Assembly: GCA_013153345.1 (NCBI GenBank)
Contig: JAADEQ010000103.1
Span: 1 to 5,616, forward strand
Source of the DNA: Campylobacterota bacterium
GTDB taxonomy: Bacteria; Campylobacterota; Campylobacteria; Campylobacterales; Sulfurovaceae
Reading direction: 5' to 3'
Length of the DNA: 5,616 nucleotides
This document shows, one piece after another, positions 1-5,616 of the stretch (its first letter is position 1; each line of letters opens with the position of its first letter). The position numbers were made by a program, and so were the translations under genes. The notes under the pieces are model-generated. The model searched no databases, was not told where the DNA came from, and was given only the letters and a program-made list of their open reading frames with translations.

Positions 1-18
1 CTAAAAAAAGGATATTAG
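1..18 (+). CDS. Possible 3' end of an upstream gene (five codons and a stop)
   Basis: The first frame reads Leu-Lys-Lys-Gly-Tyr and then a TAG stop at 16-18. The last base of that stop is the first base of the next GTG start (TAGTG). The same one-base stop/start overlap occurs at two later junctions in this window, so an upstream gene of the same operon may end here. Only five codons are visible, so the product cannot be identified and the reading is an inference from the junction pattern. Confidence 0.35.
   Translation, partial: LKKGY
8..12 (+). promoter_or_regulatory. Ribosome binding site of the pseudopilin gene
   Basis: AAGGA lies five bases before the GTG at 18. It supports this GTG as the true start even though the frame stays open to the left edge of the window. 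The resulting four-residue leader before the hydrophobic helix is also what a type IV prepilin needs. Confidence 0.7.
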
Positions 19-482
19 TGAAAAGAGCTTTTACAATGATAGAAGTGGTATTTGTAATTGTGGTTGTTGGGATATTAGCAGCAATTGCTATTCCAAAATT
101 TAGTGCTACTAGAGATGATGCAGTTATTACTAAAGCTAAAAGCACAATAGCAAGTATTAGAAGTGCTTTAAGTAGTGAAGTGCAAAAGAGAATATTAAGA
201 GGAAACTATACTCCTATCTCAAATTTAGGGGGAGAGGCTGGATTTGGAAAAGATTTATTTGACTTTTTTGATGGAGATGCTACTGGAAATAGGGTATTAG
301 AGTATCCAGTAAAGAGCTGTAAAGATGCTGCTGCTACTGGTTGTTGGGTAAAGAGTGGAAATAATAAATATAAATTTATTATGCCACCTTCAATTGGAGG
401 GGAGGCTGTATTTGTTGTAAATAATAATAGATTTGAGTGTGAAGACCCAGATAGTGAGCCTTGTAAGTTACTTGAGCGCTAA
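18..482 (+). CDS. Type IV pilin-like / type II secretion pseudopilin (prepilin N-methylation domain)
   Basis: This is a 154-residue protein with a class III (prepilin) signal. A short basic leader, MKRA, is followed by FTMIE and a hydrophobic helix at about residues 9-26. If cleavage falls between Ala4 and Phe5, Glu9 is mature position +5 and Pro26 is mature position +22, both conserved in the family. A prepilin peptidase would cut and N-methylate the protein at Phe5, leaving it in the inner membrane for assembly into a (pseudo)pilus. The -1 residue is Ala rather than the usual Gly. The globular part has four cysteines (101, 109, 141, 149), suggesting two disulfides in the periplasm. The size fits minor pilins and GspG/ComGC-like pseudopilins. 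The start is GTG with a good ribosome binding site. The stop overlaps the priA start by one base. With comEC in the same cluster, a role in DNA uptake is plausible, but type II secretion or another pilus is not excluded. The prepilin class is secure; the exact system is not. Confidence 0.9.
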   Translation: MKRAFTMIEVVFVIVVVGILAAIAIPKFSATRDDAVITKAKSTIASIRSALSSEVQKRILRGNYTPISNLGGEAGFGKDLFDFFDGDATGNRVLEYPVKSCKDAAATGCWVKSGNNKYKFIMPPSIGGEAVFVVNNNRFECEDPDSEPCKLLER

Positions 483-2323
483 TGAGATATTTTGAGATAG
501 CGCTTTTAAAGAGTAGTGCTCCTATTTTAACCTACTCTTTTAATGAAGAGATTGAGGTTGGGAGTATTGTTAAGGTTAATTTAAAAGAGAGTATAAAAGA
601 GGGAGTTGTATTAAAAGAGGTTGAAGAGCCCTCCTTTGAGACAAAAGAGATTATAGAAGTTACCAATAAGAGATTTTCTAAAGAGCAGTTAGAGGTTGCA
701 AGATTTATTAGTAGTTACTACTTTAGCTCTTTAGGCGAGGCTATCTCTTTATTTTCTCCTTTTATATCAGATTCTCAAGAGTTATCTTCAATTAAAGATA
801 GATTTATTTTGCCAACTCTAACCTCTGCTCAACAAAGAGCTTTAGAGGAGATTAGAGAAAAAAATCTTGCTTTGCTATTTGGAGTTACTGGCAGTGGAAA
901 GACAGAAATCTATATTCATCTAATTAAAGAGGCGTTAGTTGAGGGAAAGAGTACTCTTTTATTAATGCCTGAAATTGCTCTAACTCCTCAAATTACGCAA
1001 CGTATAAAGAGCTATTTTGGAGATTTAGTGGAGAGTTGGCACTCTAAGCTCTCTCTAAAGAGGCGTCAAGAGATTTTAAAAAAGATAGAAGATGAAGAGG
1101 TAAGAGTTATTATTGGAGCAAGAAGTGCCCTCTTTTTGCCTCTAAAGAGGCTTGGATTGATTATTGTTGATGAGGAGCATGATGATAGCTATAAATCTCA
1201 AAGCAGACCAAGATATAATGCTAAGGATTTAGCTATCTATATGGGCAAGAAGCTAAATATTAAAGTGCTTTTAGGGAGTGCTACGCCGCTTGTGACTAGT
1301 TATTATAAGTTTCCTATTGTTAGATTGAAAGAGCCTTATAAGAAGAGTAGAAAAAATTTCTATTTTATCAAAGGAGATGGGGTTAATGAGGTAGTTATTG
1401 AGAGTTTAAGAAAGATTGTTAAAAGAGGGGAGCAAGCTTTAGTATTTGTGCCAACTAGAGCCAATTTTAAATATCTAGTTTGTCAAAGTTGTGGAAGGGC
1501 TCAGCTTTGTCCATTTTGTTCAATTGGAATGAGTATCCATAGTCAAAAAAGGGTTCTTAAGTGCCACTATTGTAACTTCTCTAAAAAGATTCCTGAAGTT
1601 TGTGAGTTTTGTGGGAGTGAGGCGCTTAGCTCAAAGAGAGAGGGGACTTTGGAGGTTATTGAAAAGATTAAGAGTGAGATTAAAGAGGCAAAGATTATTC
1701 AATTTGATAGGGATTTTATTACAACCTCTAATAAGTTAGCAAAGGCATTGGATAAGATTAATAAAAAAGAGGCAAATATTATTGTTGGAACTCAGATGTT
1801 AAGTAAGGGGCACGATTATGCAGATATCACCTTAAGTGTGATACTTGGGCTGGATTATATTGTGGCAATTGGAGATTATAGAGCAAGAGAGAGAGCAATA
1901 TCTTTGCTTCACCAAATTGCTGGAAGGAGTGGAAGAGTAAAAGATGCAAGTGTATTGATTCAAACCTCTCAGCCTCAATTTTTTGAGCCTTTTATTAAAG
2001 ATTATGAGATATTTTTAAGGGATGAGTTGGAGTTTAGAGAGATAGCTGCCTATCCTCCATTTTCCAATTTAGCAAGAGTATTAATTGCTACAAAAGATTA
2101 TAAGAGTGGAGAGGAGAGATTAAATGAGGCTTTGAGTAGATTAAGAGAGCAAAAGGGGGTAGAGATTGTGGGGAGTGGATTAGCACCAGTAGAGAGGATT
2201 GCTAATAGATGGAGGTTTTTTATTCTTATAAGAGGCTCTAAAAAGGTAGAGTTATTAAGTGCTCTCTATAAGATATATCAAAGGGGAGTTGAGATAGATA
2301 TGGACCCTGTAGATTTTAGTTAA
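482..2323 (+). CDS. priA: Primosomal protein N', replication restart DNA helicase PriA
   Basis: PriA is a 3'-5' superfamily 2 helicase that recognises stalled forks and D-loops and directs reloading of DnaB. The 613-residue protein starts with the 3'-DNA-end-binding domain (about 1-90, MRYFEIALL). The Walker A loop is GVTGSGKTE (134-142, Lys140), the DEEH box is at 230-233 and GSATP at 265-269. A zinc-binding insert has eight cysteines in four CxxC pairs (334/337, 343/346, 361/364, 374/377). Motifs V and VI follow (GTQMLSKGHD from 436; QIAGRSGR 478-485), then the C-terminal domain. It is about 120 residues shorter than the 732-residue E. coli protein. Most of the loss is before Walker A (Lys140 here, Lys230 in E. 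coli), and helicase lobe 1 begins near residue 111, so the winged-helix domain appears absent or very reduced. The frame is intact and all catalytic motifs are present. The ATG overlaps the pseudopilin stop (TAATG), and the ribosome binding site is weak, which suggests translational coupling. Confidence 0.98.
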   Translation: MRYFEIALLKSSAPILTYSFNEEIEVGSIVKVNLKESIKEGVVLKEVEEPSFETKEIIEVTNKRFSKEQLEVARFISSYYFSSLGEAISLFSPFISDSQELSSIKDRFILPTLTSAQQRALEEIREKNLALLFGVTGSGKTEIYIHLIKEALVEGKSTLLLMPEIALTPQITQRIKSYFGDLVESWHSKLSLKRRQEILKKIEDEEVRVIIGARSALFLPLKRLGLIIVDEEHDDSYKSQSRPRYNAKDLAIYMGKKLNIKVLLGSATPLVTSYYKFPIVRLKEPYKKSRKNFYFIKGDGVNEVVIESLRKIVKRGEQALVFVPTRANFKYLVCQSCGRAQLCPFCSIGMSIHSQKRVLKCHYCNFSKKIPEVCEFCGSEALSSKREGTLEVIEKIKSEIKEAKIIQFDRDFITTSNKLAKALDKINKKEANIIVGTQMLSKGHDYADITLSVILGLDYIVAIGDYRARERAISLLHQIAGRSGRVKDASVLIQTSQPQFFEPFIKDYEIFLRDELEFREIAAYPPFSNLARVLIATKDYKSGEERLNEALSRLREQKGVEIVGSGLAPVERIANRWRFFILIRGSKKVELLSALYKIYQRGVEIDMDPVDFS

Positions 2324-2326
2324 TTT

Positions 2327-2335
2327 TGATAAAAT
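2327..2335 (+). promoter_or_regulatory. Likely sigma70-type extended -10 promoter for ispG-dnaB-comEC
   Basis: The only real gap in the window, 2324-2364, contains TGA followed by TAAAAT (2330-2335). This is an extended -10 element with one mismatch to TATAAT. No good -35 box is visible upstream, which is usual for housekeeping promoters of Campylobacterota, where the -10 dominates. Transcription would start near 2341-2343, about 23 bases before the ispG ATG. It would allow ispG, dnaB and comEC to be expressed independently of priA. This is predicted from sequence only. Confidence 0.5.
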
Positions 2336-2364
2336 AGCGCAAAAACTAAAAGCAGTGTGGCAAA

Positions 2365-3426
2365 ATGATAAAAAGATATCCAACAAGAAAGATATATATA
2401 AAAGATGTAGCAATTGGAGGAGATGCTCCAATTTCAGTGCAATCAATGACCTTTAGTGATACCAGAGATGTTAAAGAGACACTTAATCAAATAAAAAGGC
2501 TTCATTTTGCAGGGGCTGATATTGTTAGAGTTGCGGTTCCTGATATGGAGGCTGCCCTTGCACTAAAGCAAATTACTAAAGAGTCCCCCCTGCCAATTGT
2601 AGCAGATATTCATTTTAATTATCGTCTTGCCCTTGAGGCTGCAAAGTGGGTTGATGCGATACGTTTCAATCCGGGAAATATTAATGAAAAAAATAAGATT
2701 AAAGAGATTGTAAAGGCTTGCAAAGAGAGAAATCTTCCAATTAGAATTGGAGTAAATGCAGGAAGTTTAGAAAAAGAGTTTGAGATAAAATATGGGGCAA
2801 CTGCAAAAGGGATGGTTGCAAGTGCGGAGTATAATATTAAATTTTTAGAGGATTTAGATTTTTTTGATATAAAGGTATCTCTAAAGGCAAGTGATGTTGA
2901 GCGAACGGTTGAAGCATATAGAATGCTTAGGCCAAAAAATAACTATCCATTTCATCTTGGAGTAACTGAGGCAGGAACCAAATTTCATGCAACAATAAAA
3001 TCTGCCATTGGAATTGGAAGCTTATTGCTTGATGGGATTGGAGATACCATTAGAGTCTCAATTACTGGAGAGCTGGAAGAGGAGATTAAGGTTGCAAAAG
3101 CAATCTTAAAAGATGCAGGAGTTGTTAAAGAGGGGGTTAATATTATCTCTTGTCCAACTTGCGGAAGGATTGAGGCAGATTTGGTAAAGGCAGTTGATGA
3201 GGTTACTAAAAGAACTGCTCATATCAAGGCTCCTTTAAATCTTTCAGTAATGGGGTGCGTGGTAAATGCAATAGGAGAGGCAAAACATGCAGATGTTGCA
3301 ATTGCATATGGCAAGGGAAGCGGGCTTATTATGGTAAAAGGGGAGGTTGTTGCAAAACTTCCAGAAGAGAAACTTGTTGAGCGCTTTTTGGAAGAGGTTG
3401 AGAAGATGGCAAAGGAGAGTAGGTAG
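2365..3426 (+). CDS. ispG: 4-hydroxy-3-methylbut-2-en-1-yl diphosphate synthase (IspG/GcpE)
   Basis: IspG converts 2-C-methyl-erythritol 2,4-cyclodiphosphate to HMBPP, the penultimate step of the MEP isoprenoid pathway, in the cytoplasm. It uses a [4Fe-4S] cluster and an electron donor such as flavodoxin or ferredoxin. The 353-residue protein matches the compact bacterial two-domain form. A TIM barrel comes first, with conserved stretches PISVQSMT (22-29), [12 protein letters not shown] (79-90), RFNPGNI (100-106), [12 protein letters not shown] (127-138), LGVTEAG (198-204) and GIGDTIRVS (224-232). The C-terminal cluster domain has Cys263 and Cys266 (CPTC) and Cys298 (GC), the three expected ligands, plus the catalytic Glu305. 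That glutamate lies in NAIGE, where many homologues have NGPGE. No strong ribosome binding site precedes the ATG, and no other in-frame start lies in the short leader. The gene follows a likely promoter, and its TAG overlaps the dnaB GTG. Confidence 0.98.
   Translation: MIKRYPTRKIYIKDVAIGGDAPISVQSMTFSDTRDVKETLNQIKRLHFAGADIVRVAVPDMEAALALKQITKESPLPIVADIHFNYRLALEAAKWVDAIRFNPGNINEKNKIKEIVKACKERNLPIRIGVNAGSLEKEFEIKYGATAKGMVASAEYNIKFLEDLDFFDIKVSLKASDVERTVEAYRMLRPKNNYPFHLGVTEAGTKFHATIKSAIGIGSLLLDGIGDTIRVSITGELEEEIKVAKAILKDAGVVKEGVNIISCPTCGRIEADLVKAVDEVTKRTAHIKAPLNLSVMGCVVNAIGEAKHADVAIAYGKGSGLIMVKGEVVAKLPEEKLVERFLEEVEKMAKESR
3411..3417 (+). promoter_or_regulatory. Ribosome binding site of dnaB inside the end of ispG
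   Basis: AAAGGAG lies eight bases before the GTG at 3426, within the last codons of ispG. It is the strongest Shine-Dalgarno match at any junction in the window. It fixes the GTG overlapping the ispG stop as the dnaB start and suggests that DnaB is translated efficiently in its own right, not only through coupling. Confidence 0.75.
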
Positions 3427-4868
3427 TGGATAATTTATATAATTTAAATATTGAGCGAGCGGTTCTTTCTTCTATTATTTTTGACCCAGAGATTTATGAA
3501 GAGGTAGCTTCAGTCTTAAAGCCAAGAGATTTCTATTTGCCATTTCATCAGCATCTATTTGAGGCGATGCAAGAGCTGTTTGAAAGAGAGCTTCCAATTG
3601 ATGAGGAGTTTTTAAAAAAGGAGCTTGAGAAAAAGGGTAAATTTGATGAAGTTGCAATGGTTGAGGTGCTAAGCGCTAATCCAATTACCAATACGAAAGC
3701 ATATGTAAATGAGATTAAATCGCTATCGAATAAAAGAGCTTTAATTAATTTAACAACCGAGATTAAGAAGTTAGTTTTAGAAGAGGATTTGGATGTTGAT
3801 GCCATAATGGATAGGGTAGAGCAAAAGCTATATGAGATTACTTTAGAGAGTGTTAGCGAAGATTTTAAAGATGCTAAAACAATTACTCTTGCTACCTTAA
3901 AAGATATTGAGCGCTTAAAGGCGATGGGGAACTCCAAGCTTATAGGAATTGATACTGGCTTTAAGAATCTAAATGATAAGACTAGTGGTTTTGGAAGGGG
4001 GGATTTGATAATAGTTGCAGCGCGTCCTGCAATGGGAAAGACTAGCTTTGTTTTAAATATTGCTCTAAAGGCGATTGAGCGAGGTGAGGGGGTTGCATTT
4101 TTCTCTTTGGAGATGCCAGCAGAGCAGCTAATGCTAAGAATGCTAAGTGCTAAAACCTCAATTCCTTTGCAAGCTTTAAGAGTTGGTAATTTAAAAGATG
4201 ATGAGTGGAGTAGATTAGCAAGTGCTACTGAGGAGATATCTAAAAAGAAGCTATTTGTAGATGATAGTGGATATGCTACCATTCATCAAGTAAGAAGCAA
4301 ACTTAGAAAATTAAAATCGCAACATCCAGAGATTACATTGGCAGTAATTGATTATTTGCAGCTTATGAGTGGGGATAAGAAAATGGTGGGAATGGCTGCA
4401 AGACAGCAAGAGATTAGTGAAATATCAAGGGGTCTAAAGCAGCTAGCGCGTGAGCTTCAAATTCCAATTATTGCTCTATCTCAGCTAAATCGCTCTTTGG
4501 AGAATCGTGAGAATAAGCGTCCAATGCTTAGTGACTTAAGAGAGTCTGGAGCAATTGAGCAAGATGCAGATATTATCTTATTTGTGTATAGAGATGATGT
4601 GTATAGAGAGGCAAAAGAGAAAGAGAAAGAGATGAGAGCTAAGGCTGAAGGGAAAGAGTATGTCTCTACCTTTAAGAGAAAAGAGGAAGAGGAGGCTGAG
4701 ATTATTATTGGAAAGCAGAGAAATGGTCCAACTGGAACGGTTGAATTAATTTTTCAAAAGAGATTTACACGTTTTGTAGATAAGAAGATGGATGAGCCTT
4801 TTGAGGTGGTGTTTGAGAGTGGAAATATTGAGACAACTGAGGGCAAGATAGAGTTGCCACCAATTTAG
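3426..4868 (+). CDS. dnaB: Replicative DNA helicase DnaB
   Basis: DnaB is the hexameric 5'-3' helicase that unwinds DNA at the replication fork and binds primase through its N-terminal domain. The 480-residue protein has the N-terminal domain at about 1-100 (NIERAVLSSIIF near the start), a linker helix region to about 170, and the RecA-like motor after that. Walker A is ARPAMGKTS (199-207), with Lys205 and Thr206. FFSLEMPAEQL spans 225-235, and Walker B is LAVIDYLQLM (305-314). The DNA-binding/sensor region is SQLNRSLENR (352-361) with DLRESGAIEQDAD (370-382). GKQRNGPTG (429-437) carries the likely arginine finger, Arg432. Between VYRE and EIIIGKQRN lies a lysine- and glutamate-rich stretch (394-424), about 20 residues longer than in E. 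coli; Helicobacter DnaB is known to carry an insert in its C-terminal region. There is no intein. The start is GTG, overlapping the ispG stop, and comEC begins one base after its stop. Confidence 0.98.
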   Translation: MDNLYNLNIERAVLSSIIFDPEIYEEVASVLKPRDFYLPFHQHLFEAMQELFERELPIDEEFLKKELEKKGKFDEVAMVEVLSANPITNTKAYVNEIKSLSNKRALINLTTEIKKLVLEEDLDVDAIMDRVEQKLYEITLESVSEDFKDAKTITLATLKDIERLKAMGNSKLIGIDTGFKNLNDKTSGFGRGDLIIVAARPAMGKTSFVLNIALKAIERGEGVAFFSLEMPAEQLMLRMLSAKTSIPLQALRVGNLKDDEWSRLASATEEISKKKLFVDDSGYATIHQVRSKLRKLKSQHPEITLAVIDYLQLMSGDKKMVGMAARQQEISEISRGLKQLARELQIPIIALSQLNRSLENRENKRPMLSDLRESGAIEQDADIILFVYRDDVYREAKEKEKEMRAKAEGKEYVSTFKRKEEEEAEIIIGKQRNGPTGTVELIFQKRFTRFVDKKMDEPFEVVFESGNIETTEGKIELPPI

Positions 4869-4869
4869 T

Positions 4870-5616
4870 ATGCCTTTGCTATTTAGGAGTAAAAAGGAGT
4901 TTTTAGCAGTCTCTCTTTTTCTTATCTCTATTATCTCTTTTCGTCTCTATTTTTTATATCAAGATTATAAGAGCCTAAAAAATCTTGATGGTTACTACTA
5001 TACCACTGCTCAAATAGTAAAGGTGTATCCAGCAAAATATGGAAATTTTCTCTTTAAGCTAAAGAGTCTTGATAATTTAGATTTTTATCTATATAGCAGT
5101 TTTGAGCCCCCTCCAAATCGATTTGATTGGGTTAGGGTTAAAATTAGGCCCAAAGAGGATACCACCTTTTTAGACTATTTAAGAGGGTTTTTTGCAAAAG
5201 GTATTATTCTTTATAAAGTTGAGCCTGGCTTTAATGTTAAGAGATTTTTTAAGGTATGGATTGATAAGCAGCATCAAGATGACTCCTTAAAGAGCTTTTA
5301 TCATGCTATATTTTTGGCTGACCCGCTAGATAGAGAGCTTAGAGAGAAGATTTCTAATTTAGGGGTTTCTCATTTAGTTGCAATGAGTGGGTTTCATTTG
5401 GGAATTTTGTGGATGATAATATATGGGATATTATATTTTCCCTATCGATTTTTACAAACAAGATTTTTCCCTTGGAGATATAGAACAATTGATTTAGGGA
5501 TTATTACGCTATTAATTTTAGCATTTTTTGTCTTATTGGTTGGGGCTCCTGCTGCTATTATTAGAGCCTATATTATGTTAGTAATTAGCTGGATAGTATT
5601 GGTATTTGGTTTTAAG
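4870..5616 (+). CDS. comEC: ComEC/Rec2 family DNA uptake channel protein (5' part, runs off the window)
   Basis: ComEC is the inner-membrane channel that takes single-stranded DNA into the cytoplasm during natural transformation. The frame is open from ATG 4870 for 249 codons to the right edge without a stop, so the gene is cut by the window and not broken. One N-terminal membrane segment (about 11-30) is followed by a beta-rich region (about 42-117) resembling the OB-fold-like domain (DUF4131) of the family. The competence (transport) domain begins with the signature HLVAMSGFH (168-176), then further membrane segments at about 178-195, 208-226 and 232-248. The second signature, PAAIIRAYIM, is at 227-236. 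There is only one membrane helix before the OB region, so this looks like a compact ComEC. The C-terminal metallo-beta-lactamase-like domain found in longer homologues cannot be judged here. The start is one base after the dnaB stop and has no clear ribosome binding site, suggesting coupled translation. In Helicobacter pylori, comEC also lies next to dnaB. Confidence 0.92.
   Translation, partial: MPLLFRSKKEFLAVSLFLISIISFRLYFLYQDYKSLKNLDGYYYTTAQIVKVYPAKYGNFLFKLKSLDNLDFYLYSSFEPPPNRFDWVRVKIRPKEDTTFLDYLRGFFAKGIILYKVEPGFNVKRFFKVWIDKQHQDDSLKSFYHAIFLADPLDRELREKISNLGVSHLVAMSGFHLGILWMIIYGILYFPYRFLQTRFFPWRYRTIDLGIITLLILAFFVLLVGAPAAIIRAYIMLVISWIVLVFGFK

Noticed and set aside
2255..2446. 63-codon open frame on the - strand across the priA/ispG gap
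   Set aside because: It overlaps the ends of two real genes and the predicted promoter, has low-complexity hydrophobic content and shows no good ribosome binding site.
2585..2590. Run of six C bases in ispG as a phase-variable tract
   Set aside because: Contingency tracts in Campylobacterota are usually longer and in surface genes. This one is short, in an essential enzyme, and encodes the ordinary Ser-Pro-Leu-Pro of KESPLPIV.
3475..3657. 60-codon open frame on the - strand in the start of dnaB
   Set aside because: It is antisense to the conserved N-terminal domain of DnaB and has no independent support.
472..4081. TTGAGCG as a proven DNA uptake sequence linked to comEC
   Set aside because: The copies are all on one strand and all in frame as Glu-Arg codons, which fits coding bias better. 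Uptake sequences are normally on both strands and often in intergenic inverted pairs.
3548..4282. 244-codon open frame on the - strand inside dnaB
   Set aside because: It lies wholly antisense to a clear dnaB, is rich in Ser, Leu and Ile as expected from a purine-rich sense strand, and shows no recognisable domain. It is a shadow frame.
4866..4900. Terminator or promoter between dnaB and comEC
   Set aside because: The genes are one base apart, and I saw no GC-rich stem with a T run and no convincing -10 element placed to serve comEC.

Overview
This is a dense, single-strand block of bacterial genes with almost no intergenic DNA. The sequence is AT-rich and the + strand is purine-rich. Arginine is mostly AGA/AGG, there are two GTG starts, and an extended -10 promoter is present without a visible -35. 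Together with the protein sequences (a PriA of about 613 residues, a DnaB with a charged C-terminal insert, a compact ComEC) this points to a Campylobacterota (epsilonproteobacterial) organism. I cannot name the genus. A Sulfurimonas-, Nautilia- or Nitratiruptor-like lineage is a guess.

Layout, all on the + strand: a possible last few codons of an upstream gene (1-18); a small type IV pilin-like/pseudopilin protein (18-482); priA, the replication restart helicase (482-2323); a 41-base gap holding a likely sigma70-type promoter; ispG (gcpE), an Fe-S enzyme of the MEP isoprenoid pathway (2365-3426); dnaB, the replicative helicase (3426-4868); and the first 249 codons of comEC, the DNA-uptake channel (4870 to the window end, open at the right edge). 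Stops and starts overlap by one base at three junctions (TAGTG, TAATG, TAGTG) and are one base apart at the fourth (TAGTATG), so most of the cluster looks translationally coupled.

Two themes are interleaved. The pseudopilin and ComEC are of the kinds used for natural transformation (pilus-type uptake and inner-membrane DNA transport). PriA and DnaB restart and drive chromosome replication. IspG is a housekeeping metabolic gene between them. The window is mainly conserved core genome. I found no mobile element, CRISPR array, RNA gene or defence system, and no convincing sign of a wholly new system. The points most worth a second look are the N-terminally short PriA that seems to lack the winged-helix domain, the charged DnaB insert, the Ala at the prepilin cleavage site, and the repeated TTGAGCG/AGCGCT words.
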